Assembly (NCBI GenBank): GCA_007130445.1 | Contig: SLSM01000366.1 | Location: 1 to 10,923 of the forward strand | Length of the DNA: 10,923 nucleotides | Direction: 5' to 3' | From: Trueperaceae bacterium | Lineage (GTDB): Bacteria > Deinococcota > Deinococci > Deinococcales > Trueperaceae | Shown: piece after piece, positions 1-7,058 of the stretch | Layout: each line of letters begins with the position of its first letter | Numbering within the stretch: the stretch's first letter is position 1 | The notes under the pieces: model-generated | The model's database searches: none | What the model was told of the DNA's origin: nothing | What the model saw: the letters and a program-made list of their open reading frames with translations, nothing else | Made by a program: the position numbers and the translations under genes

Positions 1-21
1 CTCGAGGGCCCAGCGAGCCTG

Positions 22-294
22 TTGCAGGTTGCGGCCTACCTGGCGTTCGGGGCCACCATGCTCGCGCTCGTCGCGGCGTTCGTCCGTGTCGTCATCGGTC
101 CCAGCCTGTCGGACCGTGTGCTGGCGCTCGACGTGATCGGTCTGGTGTCTGTGTCGGTGATCGCGACGTACGCCATCGCCTCTGGGCAGGGCCTGTACCT
201 CGACGCTGCGATCGCCCTCGCCCTGGTCGCCTTCCTCGGGACGGTCGCGTTCGCTCGCTTCATCGAGTGGCGCCGTGGGAGCCGCCATGAGTGA
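22..294 (+). CDS. mrpF: Na+/H+ antiporter subunit F (MrpF/MnhF family), start uncertain
   Basis: Small integral membrane subunit of the multi-subunit Mrp (Mnh/Sha) cation/proton antiporter, which uses the proton gradient to expel Na+ and helps pH and salt homeostasis. The 90-residue product is the usual family length and has three hydrophobic segments (about residues 3-24, 34-54 and 59-79). The family signature GPSLSDRV, at residues 26-33 just after the first helix, is intact. No ATG or GTG lies upstream in frame and the frame is open to the window edge. I therefore use TTG at 22, which leaves about 25 residues before GPS as in family members. A GAGG at 4-7 is rather far away to act as its ribosome site, so a start outside the window remains possible. 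The stop overlaps mrpG by eight bases, as expected in an mrp operon whose earlier genes (mrpA-E) would lie upstream. Confidence 0.88.
   Translation: MQVAAYLAFGATMLALVAAFVRVVIGPSLSDRVLALDVIGLVSVSVIATYAIASGQGLYLDAAIALALVAFLGTVAFARFIEWRRGSRHE
277..281 (+). promoter_or_regulatory. Ribosome binding site of mrpG
   Basis: GGGAG five bases before ATG 287, inside the end of mrpF. It decides the mrpG start in favour of 287 over the GTG about 12 bases upstream. Confidence 0.6.
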
Positions 295-667
295 GACCAT
301 CGGCGCCCTCCTGCTCATCGCCGGAGCCTTCTTCGTGCTCGTCGCGGCGCTCGGCGTCCTGCGGCTTCCGGATGTGTTCATGCGGATGCACGCGGGCACC
401 AAGGCCGGCACGCTCGGCGCTGGCCTCGTGCTCGTCGCCGCCGCGTTCGTGTTCGGCGAACTCGGCGTCGCCGTCAAGAGCGTGGTCGTGTTCGTCTTCC
501 TGCTCCTCACGGCGCCGGTGGCGGCTCACGTGCTCGGCCGGGCGGCGTACTACGACCGCGCCGAGTTGTGGGACCGAACGCATCACGACGATCTACGTGG
601 CCGCTACGACGAGGTGCGGCACGGGCGCCCGGACCCAGAGCCGGATGACCCCGGCAGCGATCATTGA
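287..667 (+). CDS. mrpG: Na+/H+ antiporter subunit G (MrpG/MnhG family)
   Basis: Last subunit of the Mrp cation/proton antiporter complex in the cytoplasmic membrane. The 126-residue product has three hydrophobic helices (about residues 4-24, 38-58 and 61-83). Between the first two lies the family hallmark LRLPDVFMRMHAGTKAGTLG (residues 25-44), close to the LRLPD-H-TK-TLG consensus of MrpG. A charged, histidine- and aspartate-rich tail of about 40 residues follows, which is longer than in many relatives. ATG at 287 is preferred over an upstream in-frame GTG because GGGAG at 277-281 sits five bases before it and because it gives the short overlap with mrpF typical of this operon. The next gene begins about 50 bases later with its own promoter-like sequence, so mrpG probably ends the operon, although no terminator hairpin is evident. 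Confidence 0.92.
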   Translation: MSETIGALLLIAGAFFVLVAALGVLRLPDVFMRMHAGTKAGTLGAGLVLVAAAFVFGELGVAVKSVVVFVFLLLTAPVAAHVLGRAAYYDRAELWDRTHHDDLRGRYDEVRHGRPDPEPDDPGSDH

Positions 668-697
668 GCGGCCTTGCGATGCTGTAAGGGTCGGGCC

Positions 698-706
698 TGG
701 TAGCCT
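698..706 (+). promoter_or_regulatory. Extended -10 promoter element upstream of the GGDEF/EAL gene
   Basis: TGG-TAGCCT fits the extended -10 pattern TGnTAnnnT. It ends nine bases before the GTG at 716, so transcription would start at or just before the start codon and give a leaderless or nearly leaderless mRNA. This agrees with the absence of a purine-rich ribosome site. No good -35 is seen at standard spacing: TTGCGA at 674-679 is about 21 bases away. A near-identical element, TGG-TAGCGT, stands before the mini-ORF ahead of kbl, which strengthens the call. Confidence 0.5.
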
Positions 707-715
707 AAGCGCATC

Positions 716-3217
716 GTGGTTCCTGAGGATGCATGCACGGCCGATGGATCAGCTGGCGAAGACGGTGCCGTACCGTCAGCCGGCGCGCTCGGACCGGTCG
801 AGCGCCGACTGATCGACGTCCTGAGCGACGGTGTCGAGCGGCTCACCGAGACCCACGCAGGCGCCTTCGACGCGGTCGTCGGCGACGTCTTGGAGCCTCT
901 GGCGCGCGCCGTCGCTGCGGATCGCGCGTTCCTGTTCCGCTTCGATCACGAACACGAGCGCTTCGACGCCACGCAGGAGTGGACGCGCGACGGTGTCGAA
1001 GGGTACGTGATCCGTACGCGCGGCATCCGTTTCGAGGATCGTCCGTGGTGGATCGGGCCGCTCCTGGAGGGCCGGCACCACCTCTTCGAGCGTGAGCACG
1101 ACCTGCCCGACGCGCGCGCGCGGGGCGTGTGGCGCGGCCACGGGCTGCGCACGATCCTGGCCCTCCCGACGCGGGCGGGCGGCGCCGTCGTCGGCTCGCT
1201 CGGCATCCACCACGTCCGAGGTCCGGCCTCGTGGGCGCCGAGCACGGTCGCGCTGGTGCAGGTCATCGCCGACGTGATCGGTGGTGCGCGCGACCGCGAC
1301 GACCTCGCGCAGCGCTCGCTCGCCGAATCCCAATGGCGCACGGGTCTGACCGACATGGTCGAGTGGGGGCTCGAGCAGCGCCTCGACCATGCGCTCTACG
1401 CCGGCTTGCTCGCACGTGTCGCGAGCTTGGCGCCCGAGGCCGATGCCGGGTCGATCCTGCTGCGCGGCCCGGATGGTCGATTTCGGTTCGGCGCGACGCA
1501 CCGCTACGATTTCGAGCTGCTGTCGCACGTGGTGTTCGAGGCCGACGAGCTCTCGCACCCCCACGACATGCGCACGACGACGCAGCTCCGGCATCCGTTC
1601 GGACGGAACGAGCGACTCGGTGCCGAACGCCGCGACGCCCTCAACGAGTTCGGGGGCGCCGATCGCATCACCGCGACGCTGGTGTTACCACTCGTCACGA
1701 AGGGCGTCCCCCTCGGGTTCCTCTACCTCGATCGCCTCGAGCGCGACCGACCGTTCGCCCGCGACACCGTCGCCATGGCCGAGGTCGCCGCAACGCAGGC
1801 GTCGCTCGTCATCCAGCGACTCACGCTCGACGCTGCGCTGCGCGAGCGTAAGGACGAACTCGAGCGGATCGCGAGCGTCGACACCCTCACGGGCCTCCCG
1901 AACCGTGCGGCGTTCTTCGACGCTCTGCGAACGACGCTCGGTCGGGCGGCCCGCCGTAGGACGGCCGCCGGCCTGCTCTACCTCGACCTCGACGGATTCA
2001 AGGAGGTCAACGACTCGCTCGGTCACGACGTCGGCGACGAGGTGTTGCGCAGGGTCGCCGAGCGCCTGCGCAGCGCGGTGCGCAGCAGCGACGCCGTCGC
2101 GCGGCTCGGAGGCGACGAATTCACCGTGATCATCGGAGATCTCGACGACGCCTCGGAGGCCGGTCACGTCGCCGGCAAGCTGCTCGAGGCCGTCGACGAG
2201 CCGTTCGAGGTCGGCCCGGCCGTCGTCCGGCTCACGACCTCGATCGGCATCGCCCTGTACCCGAGTGACGCCGCGGAAGCCAGTGAGCTGTTGCGCCATG
2301 CCGACGCTGCGATGTACCGCGCGAAGGTCGGTGGTCGCGACGCGTACCGCTACTTCACCGCCGAGATCGACGTCACCGCACGCGATCGCCTGCAGTTGAC
2401 GTCCGACCTCCACAGTGCGCTCGAGGGTGGCGCGCTCGATGTCGTGTACCAGCCACGGGTGGCGCTCGCCAGCGGGTCGTGGGTCGGGATCGAAGCGCTG
2501 GCGCGCTGGCGCCATCCTGAGCGCGGCGTCATCCAGTCCGACGTGTTCGTGCCATTGGCGGAGGAGACGGGCCAGATCGACGCCCTCGGTCGCTTCGTCG
2601 CGCGTGAGGCGTGCAGGGCGTTCGCGGGCTGGTCGAACCACCCGGTCCTCGGAGACGCGCGCCTGTCGCTCAACGTGTCGATGCGCGAGCTGCTCTACGG
2701 TGACCTGGTCGGTCGCATCGAGGACGAACTGGCGACCCATCGCCTGCGTCCTGACCAACTCGAGATCGAGGTGACGGAGGCTGCCATGGTGCGCGACATC
2801 GAAGCGAACCTCGGCCGACTCGATGCGGTGCAAGCGCTCGGTGTCGTGATCGCTCTCGACGGCTTCGGAACCGCCTCCTCGTCCCTCTGCCGGTTGAAAC
2901 GGTTGCCGGTCGACGTCGTGAAGCTCGACCGCAGCTTCGTCGCGGGCATCGACGGTCACGGCGTAGACGCCGACGCGGACGGGGCGATCGTCAGAGCGAT
3001 CGTCGCGGTGGGTGCGACCTCCGGCTTCACGGTCGTGGCCGAGGGGATCGAGCGTGCTAGCCAAGCCGACGCGCTTCGCGACCTCGGGTGCAACCAGGGC
3101 CAGGGGTTCGTGTTCGCACGGCCTATGGCGGCCGACGCGCTGCTCGCCGCGGCAGACGCGTTGCCGAGTTCGGCACACGATCTGCGTGCGGACGCCGACG
3201 TCGCCGGCTCCGCCTGA
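716..3217 (+). CDS. GAF-GAF-GGDEF-EAL cyclic-di-GMP signalling protein with altered EAL active site
   Basis: An 833-residue hybrid of diguanylate cyclase and c-di-GMP phosphodiesterase modules. I see no signal peptide or membrane helix, so it is probably cytoplasmic. Residues about 45-190 and 222-366 look like two GAF-type sensor domains, followed by a short helical linker (about 367-388). The GGDEF domain (about 389-545) has DTLTGLPNR (389-397), the active-site GGDEF at 465-469, and a product-inhibition I-site RSSD at 456-459 with the canonical spacing. It should therefore make c-di-GMP and be feedback-regulated. The EAL domain (about 560-810) keeps EAL (593-595), Asn653, Glu685, Lys736, Glu776 and Gln796. 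The metal-binding DDFGTG motif, however, reads DGFGTA at 715-720, so phosphodiesterase activity is doubtful. GTG 716 follows a -10-like element with no Shine-Dalgarno sequence, and a later start is possible because the first 25 residues are low in complexity. The gene appears monocistronic. Confidence 0.93.
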   Translation: MVPEDACTADGSAGEDGAVPSAGALGPVERRLIDVLSDGVERLTETHAGAFDAVVGDVLEPLARAVAADRAFLFRFDHEHERFDATQEWTRDGVEGYVIRTRGIRFEDRPWWIGPLLEGRHHLFEREHDLPDARARGVWRGHGLRTILALPTRAGGAVVGSLGIHHVRGPASWAPSTVALVQVIADVIGGARDRDDLAQRSLAESQWRTGLTDMVEWGLEQRLDHALYAGLLARVASLAPEADAGSILLRGPDGRFRFGATHRYDFELLSHVVFEADELSHPHDMRTTTQLRHPFGRNERLGAERRDALNEFGGADRITATLVLPLVTKGVPLGFLYLDRLERDRPFARDTVAMAEVAATQASLVIQRLTLDAALRERKDELERIASVDTLTGLPNRAAFFDALRTTLGRAARRRTAAGLLYLDLDGFKEVNDSLGHDVGDEVLRRVAERLRSAVRSSDAVARLGGDEFTVIIGDLDDASEAGHVAGKLLEAVDEPFEVGPAVVRLTTSIGIALYPSDAAEASELLRHADAAMYRAKVGGRDAYRYFTAEIDVTARDRLQLTSDLHSALEGGALDVVYQPRVALASGSWVGIEALARWRHPERGVIQSDVFVPLAEETGQIDALGRFVAREACRAFAGWSNHPVLGDARLSLNVSMRELLYGDLVGRIEDELATHRLRPDQLEIEVTEAAMVRDIEANLGRLDAVQALGVVIALDGFGTASSSLCRLKRLPVDVVKLDRSFVAGIDGHGVDADADGAIVRAIVAVGATSGFTVVAEGIERASQADALRDLGCNQGQGFVFARPMAADALLAAADALPSSAHDLRADADVAGSA

Positions 3218-3229
3218 GGGCGCACGGAC

Positions 3230-3238
3230 TGGTAGCGT
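3230..3238 (+). promoter_or_regulatory. Extended -10 promoter element of the kbl-tdh operon
   Basis: TGG-TAGCGT matches TGnTAnnnT and closely resembles the element at 698-706. Its last base is seven bases before ATG 3246, the distance expected between a -10 hexamer and the transcription start, so the predicted transcript begins at or next to that ATG. No recognisable -35 is present. It lies in the 72-base gap between the GGDEF/EAL gene and kbl. Confidence 0.55.
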
Positions 3239-3245
3239 GGGAGGC

Positions 3246-3290
3246 ATGATCACGCTGTCAGCTCGACGCACTGCTGCGGAGCGCGGCTGA
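3246..3290 (+). CDS. 14-codon leader mini-ORF coupled to kbl
   Basis: A very short ORF with product MITLSARRTAAERG. It begins at the predicted transcription start and ends in TGA at 3288-3290, sharing its final A with the ATG of kbl (TGATG). GGGAGG at 3239-3244 is only one base from the ATG, too close to act as its ribosome site, so initiation would have to be leaderless. The kbl ribosome site (GGAG, 3278-3281) lies inside this ORF, so ribosomes translating it could expose that site or hand over to kbl. The peptide has no run of threonine or glycine codons, so classical attenuation by the pathway's own amino acids is not apparent. It has no recognisable homology and is probably regulatory rather than functional as a peptide. 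It could also be chance. Confidence 0.45.
   Translation: MITLSARRTAAERG
3278..3281 (+). promoter_or_regulatory. Ribosome binding site of kbl
   Basis: GGAG eight bases before ATG 3290, inside the upstream mini-ORF. It supports 3290 as the kbl start and places kbl initiation under possible control of translation through the mini-ORF. Confidence 0.5.
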
Positions 3291-4504
3291 TGCCGCGCCC
3301 GGTCGATCGCTTCCTCGAGCACGTGCGCGCCGAACTCGCCTCGATCGAAGCCGATGGGCTCACGAAGCACGAACGCGCCATCACCAGCCAGCAGCAGGCC
3401 GACATCGAGATCGAGATCGGCTCCGGCCCGGAGCGACGGCGCGTCGTGAACTTCTGCGCGAACAACTACCTGGGCCTTGCGAACGACCCCGACGTGATGG
3501 CCGCCGCGAAGGCGGGCATCGATCGCTACGGCTTCGGTGTGGCCTCGGTCCGGTTCATCTGTGGCACGCAGGACCTGCATCATGCGCTCGAAGAGCGCCT
3601 GTCAGCCTTCCTCGGCACCGATGCAACGATCCTCTACTCCAGTTGCTTCGACGCCAACACGGGGCTCTTCGAGACGCTCCTCGGTCCCGAGGACGCCATC
3701 ATCTCCGACGCGCTGAACCACGCCTCGATCATCGACGGCGTGCGGCTCTGCAAGGCGCAGCGCTTCCGCTATGCGAACGCCGACCTGGCCGACCTCGAGC
3801 GGCAACTCGAGGCCGCCAAGGGTGCGCGCTTCCGGCTGATCGCCACGGACGGTGTGTTCAGCATGGACGGCGTCGTCGCGCCGCTTCAGGGCATCTGCGA
3901 CCTCGCGGAGCGCTTCGATGCGATGGTGATGGTCGACGACTCGCATGCGGTGGGTTTCATGGGCGAACACGGTCGCGGCACGCACGAGCACTGCGGTGTC
4001 ATGGGCCGCGTCGATCTCATCACCGGGACGCTCGGCAAGGCCCTGGGCGGGGCGTCGGGCGGCTATACGAGCGGCCGCGCCGACCTCGTCTCGCTCCTGC
4101 GCCAGCGCAGCCGCCCCTATCTCTTCAGCAACGCCCTCGCGCCCGTGGTCGCCGCTGCCTCGCTGCGCGTGCTCGACCTGCTGGAAGACGGCGATGCGTT
4201 GCGCCGACGCCTCCACGCCAACGCCGCGCGGTTCCGTGACGGCATGCGTGACGCAGGCTTCGAGCTGGCGGGCGCCGGCCATCCGATCGTTCCGGTGATG
4301 ATCGGCGACGCCGCGCTGGCCGCGCGCATGTCCGAGCGCCTGCTCGACGAGGGGCTCTACGTGGTCGGCTTCAGCTTCCCGGTCGTACCCAGGGGCCAGG
4401 CGCGCATCCGCACGCAGCTCTCCGCGCTGCACACCGATGTGCACATCGACACGGCCGTGCGCGCGTTCACGCACGTTGGCCGCGAGCTCGGCGTGATCGC
4501 GTGA
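3290..4504 (+). CDS. kbl: 2-amino-3-ketobutyrate CoA ligase (glycine C-acetyltransferase)
   Basis: PLP enzyme of the alpha-oxoamine synthase family. It cleaves 2-amino-3-ketobutyrate with CoA into glycine and acetyl-CoA, the second step of threonine breakdown through Tdh. The 404-residue length is close to the E. coli enzyme (398), with an N-terminal offset of six residues. Every active-site residue I checked falls at the expected offset: His144 in ALNHASIIDG, Asp216 and His219 in VMVDDSHAVGF, and the PLP lysine Lys250 in GTLGKALGGASGG. NFCANNYLGLA (54-64) and the VRFICGTQ segment (87-94) are also typical. ATG 3290 has GGAG eight bases upstream and overlaps the preceding mini-ORF. The 3' end overlaps tdh by four bases (GTGA), so the two genes are one operon with coupled translation. 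Other family members (8-amino-7-oxononanoate synthase, 5-aminolevulinate synthase) are unlikely given this neighbour. Confidence 0.97.
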   Translation: MPRPVDRFLEHVRAELASIEADGLTKHERAITSQQQADIEIEIGSGPERRRVVNFCANNYLGLANDPDVMAAAKAGIDRYGFGVASVRFICGTQDLHHALEERLSAFLGTDATILYSSCFDANTGLFETLLGPEDAIISDALNHASIIDGVRLCKAQRFRYANADLADLERQLEAAKGARFRLIATDGVFSMDGVVAPLQGICDLAERFDAMVMVDDSHAVGFMGEHGRGTHEHCGVMGRVDLITGTLGKALGGASGGYTSGRADLVSLLRQRSRPYLFSNALAPVVAAASLRVLDLLEDGDALRRRLHANAARFRDGMRDAGFELAGAGHPIVPVMIGDAALAARMSERLLDEGLYVVGFSFPVVPRGQARIRTQLSALHTDVHIDTAVRAFTHVGRELGVIA

Positions 4505-5535
4505 AAGCGCTCGCGAAGCTCGAGCCACGGCCGGGCATGTGGATGATCGACGCCCCGGAGCCCGTGGTCGGCCCGAACGACGTGCTGATCGGTATCCGGC
4601 GCACCAGCATCTGCGGCACGGACGTCCATATCGACACCTGGGACGCGTGGGCGCAGCGCACCATCCCCGTGCCGATGGTCACGGGCCACGAGTACATGGG
4701 CACCGTGCTCGAGGTCGGCAGCGAGGTCCGCGGCATCGGCGTCGGCGACCGCGTGTCGGGCGAGGGCCACATCACCTGCGGGCACTGTCGCAACTGCCGC
4801 GCCGGGCGCCGCCACCTGTGCCGCAACACCGAGGGCGTCGGCGTCACCCGTCCGGGGGCGTTCGCGGAGCGCTTCGCCCTGCCCGCGTCCAACGTGTTCG
4901 TGATCCCAGACGAGATCCCCGACGATTGGGGCGCCATCCTCGACCCGTTCGGGAACGCGGTGCACACCGCGTTGTCGTTCGACCTGGTGGGGGAGGACGT
5001 GCTCATCACGGGTGCCGGGCCGATCGGCTGCATGGCGGCCGCCGTGTGCCGTTTCGTCGGCGCCCGCTACGTCGTGGTCACCGACGTGAACCCGCTCCGT
5101 CTCGAACTGGCTGGGCGCATGGGCGCCACACGCGGCGTGGACGTGAGCGCGGAGGATGTCGATCTGCGCGACGTGATGAGCGATCTGGGCATGACCGAGG
5201 GGTTCGACGTCGGACTCGAGATGTCCGGTGCGGCGCCGGCCTTCGGGCAGCTGCTCGAGCACATGAACTGGGGTGGGCACGTCGCGTTGCTGGGGATCCC
5301 GCCAGCAGAGGTCGCCGTCGACTGGGACCAGGTCATCTTCAAAGGGCTCACACTGAAGGGGATCTACGGCCGCGAGATGTTCGAGACCTGGTACAAGATG
5401 GCCGGCATGCTGCAGTCGGGACTCGATCTCGAGCCCGTGATCACGCATCGCATGCGCGCCGACGACTACCGCGAGGGGTTCGACGTCATGGGCTCAGGGC
5501 GTGCGGGCAAGGTGGTCTTGCGCTGGGACGCGTGA
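4501..5535 (+). CDS. tdh: L-threonine 3-dehydrogenase, zinc-dependent
   Basis: Medium-chain dehydrogenase/reductase that oxidises L-threonine to 2-amino-3-ketobutyrate with NAD+, supplying Kbl. It is cytoplasmic and 344 residues long (E. coli Tdh has 341). The catalytic zinc site is intact with Cys38, His63 and Glu64 (CGTD and GHE motifs). The structural zinc site is intact with Cys93, Cys96, Cys99 and Cys107. Thr40 and His43, important in E. coli Tdh, are kept. The Rossmann NAD loop GAGPIG is at 173-178, followed by an aspartate (VVTDVN) that favours NAD+ over NADP+. Long stretches such as DPFGNAVHTALSFDLVGEDV (150-169) and KGIYGREMFETWYKMA closely match the enterobacterial enzyme. GTG 4501 lies within GTGA at the kbl stop, so translation is probably coupled. 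A hairpin at 5651-5681 is the likely end of the transcript. Confidence 0.97.
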   Translation: MKALAKLEPRPGMWMIDAPEPVVGPNDVLIGIRRTSICGTDVHIDTWDAWAQRTIPVPMVTGHEYMGTVLEVGSEVRGIGVGDRVSGEGHITCGHCRNCRAGRRHLCRNTEGVGVTRPGAFAERFALPASNVFVIPDEIPDDWGAILDPFGNAVHTALSFDLVGEDVLITGAGPIGCMAAAVCRFVGARYVVVTDVNPLRLELAGRMGATRGVDVSAEDVDLRDVMSDLGMTEGFDVGLEMSGAAPAFGQLLEHMNWGGHVALLGIPPAEVAVDWDQVIFKGLTLKGIYGREMFETWYKMAGMLQSGLDLEPVITHRMRADDYREGFDVMGSGRAGKVVLRWDA

Positions 5536-5650
5536 CGGTGGCGCGGCGCTCCTGGGCACGCTGAGCGCGGTGTGCGTCAGAACGTGCCGGTCGTGAGCGC
5601 GATGCAACCTTCGCGCAACCCTCGGTTTGCCAAGATCGGTGCAGGAAAGT
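5536..5650. other. Convergent intergenic stretch before the terminator
   Basis: No gene is seen. It contains GCAACC repeated at 5604-5609 and 5615-5620, with the second copy forming an imperfect dyad with GGTTTGC at 5624-5630 (GCAACC-ctc-GGTTTGC). It could be part of the transcript end of kbl-tdh or an unrecognised protein site. I assign no function. Confidence 0.35.
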
Positions 5651-5686
5651 GGACGGTCGCGGATGCAGCCGCCGACCGTCCGCTTT
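5651..5686 (+). terminator. Probable intrinsic terminator of the kbl-tdh operon
   Basis: A nine-base perfect stem, GGACGGTCG (5651-5659) with CGACCGTCC (5673-5681), closes a 13-base loop that can itself pair CGG with CCG. It is followed by GCTTTTC on the plus strand. The T run is short, but the position about 115 bases after the tdh stop, in a convergent gap, is right. On the minus strand the stem is followed by ACTTTCC, so it may also slow transcription arriving from the MFS gene at 5706-7058. Confidence 0.65.
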
Positions 5687-5705
5687 TCGTCGTCGTGAGC
5701 GGCGC

Positions 5706-7058
5706 TCACGGCTCGTCGTCGGCGACCATCTCGGAGGCCGGCGGCAACCGCCATGCGAGTACGGCGCCGAGCGCGATACACGCCCCGAAGACCGCCAGGA
5801 TGCCACCAGTGCCGAGCCAGCCGGCCAGCGCGCCGATCGCAGCGCCGACGACCGTCGCAGCGCCGATGCTGGTGTTCGCGATCGCGACGTAGGTCGGCCG
5901 ATTGCGCGCCGGGGGGCCGTCGACCAGGTAGGTCTTGCGCCCCAAGCGCACGCCGCCGTGCGCGACGCCGGCCAGCACGAACGCAGGCGCGTAGGTGAAG
6001 GCTGAGCGCCACGCGTCTGGAGCGCTGCCGACCGCGAGGGCGTACGCCACGGCCAGGGCCCCGAGGGCGCCCGCGGCCGCCATCGTGCGGTGGCTCGACA
6101 GGTCTGCGAAGCGCCCCCAGACCGGGCTGCTGACGGTCGCCGCCAGCGCGTTGGCGATCACGAACACGCCGAGGCTCCCGAGCGAGGGGTCGACGTGACT
6201 CTGCCCGAACAGCGTGATGAACGGGACCGCGAGCGGCAGGGCGAGGAGCAGCGCACGCGCGCCCACGAATGCCCTGAACGCACGCTGCTCCCGCAGGAAG
6301 CGCACGCCGGCGCGCGCCTCGGCGAACGCGTTGCGGCCGCCAGCCGTGTGACCGTCCGCCTCGCGAATGCGCGCGAACGCCGCTGCGCCCACGGCGAACG
6401 CCAGCGCAGCGGCACCGAGGATCACCACGTAGGGCCAGCGCACCTCGGCAGCATCCACGCTGCCCCGCACGAACAGGCCTGCCGCCACGCCGAGCAGGCC
6501 ACCGATGGTCGCGCGCAGCGCCAACACGCGGCCACGCTCACCCTTCGGTACCGTTTTCGCCATCACGTCCTTGAACGCCACCGAGCCCACACCGCTCGCG
6601 ACGCTGAACGCGGCCAGCGCCGCGACGACGACCAGGCCAGCCACGACGCCCTCGAGGGTGGCGACCGCCAGCGCCATCAGCGCCAAGGCCACGGCCTGCG
6701 CAGCCGCGCTCCACACCCACCACGGGGCACGGAGCGGAGCGGTGCGGATCCGCCCTGCGACCGCGAGCTGGGGGAGGAGCGATCCGGCGTCCTTCACCGG
6801 CACCAACAGGCCGATCAACGCGGCCGGCGCTCCGACCGCGCCCAAGACCCACGGCAGCACCGTTCCGGGGTTCGCGAGTTGCTCGCCGAGCTTCGTGAAG
6901 GCGCCGCTCGTCACGTTCCACAGCACGTTGCCGGGTACCACGCGGCAGGCGTCGCCCGGTAGGTCGTCGCACGCGCGCGCCTCGGCATCGTCGTTGATCA
7001 CCTCGTAGAGTCGCCCGGCGAGACGGTCGACCCTGCCGGCGTCAGCGTGGCGCGACAT
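5706..7058 (-). CDS. MFS transporter with N-terminal cytoplasmic extension
   Basis: A 450-residue major facilitator superfamily permease of the inner membrane with about twelve hydrophobic segments. Before the first helix it has about 65 unusual hydrophilic to amphipathic residues, including RLYEVINDDAEARACDD and a Cys30/Cys38 pair. I recall a similar front end in a group of uncharacterised bacterial MFS proteins, so the extension probably belongs to the family rather than being a start error. LPWVLGAVGAPAALIGLLVP (68-87) begins the membrane part. The loop motif KDVMAKTVPKGERGRVLAL (163-181) resembles the short cytoplasmic loop conserved in that group. No substrate can be inferred. ATG 7058 lies 17 bases inside the end of the 47-codon ORF upstream, with a G-rich stretch (GGGG) before it, so translation is probably coupled. 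A seven-base dyad (5694-5710) overlaps its stop codon, and the gene converges on tdh. Confidence 0.9.
   Translation of the reverse strand: MSRHADAGRVDRLAGRLYEVINDDAEARACDDLPGDACRVVPGNVLWNVTSGAFTKLGEQLANPGTVLPWVLGAVGAPAALIGLLVPVKDAGSLLPQLAVAGRIRTAPLRAPWWVWSAAAQAVALALMALAVATLEGVVAGLVVVAALAAFSVASGVGSVAFKDVMAKTVPKGERGRVLALRATIGGLLGVAAGLFVRGSVDAAEVRWPYVVILGAAALAFAVGAAAFARIREADGHTAGGRNAFAEARAGVRFLREQRAFRAFVGARALLLALPLAVPFITLFGQSHVDPSLGSLGVFVIANALAATVSSPVWGRFADLSSHRTMAAAGALGALAVAYALAVGSAPDAWRSAFTYAPAFVLAGVAHGGVRLGRKTYLVDGPPARNRPTYVAIANTSIGAATVVGAAIGALAGWLGTGGILAVFGACIALGAVLAWRLPPASEMVADDEP

Noticed and set aside
1..6. CTCGAG (XhoI site) at the very first base, considered as a cloning junction
   Set aside because: The mrpF reading frame is open across it, and six-base sites like this are frequent in high-GC DNA.
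3239..3244. GGGAGG just before ATG 3246 considered as a Shine-Dalgarno sequence
   Set aside because: Only one base separates it from the ATG, too close for ribosome placement. It probably overlaps the transcription start region instead.
1685..3583. Minus-strand open frame of 632 codons antisense to the GGDEF/EAL gene and the start of kbl
   Set aside because: Shadow frame created by G/C-biased third positions. It runs across two unrelated plus-strand genes with strong family motifs.
5694..5710. Perfect seven-base dyad CGTGAGC-ggc-GCTCACG considered as a terminator of the MFS gene
   Set aside because: It overlaps the MFS stop codon itself and has no T run on either strand. The hairpin at 5651-5681 is a better candidate.
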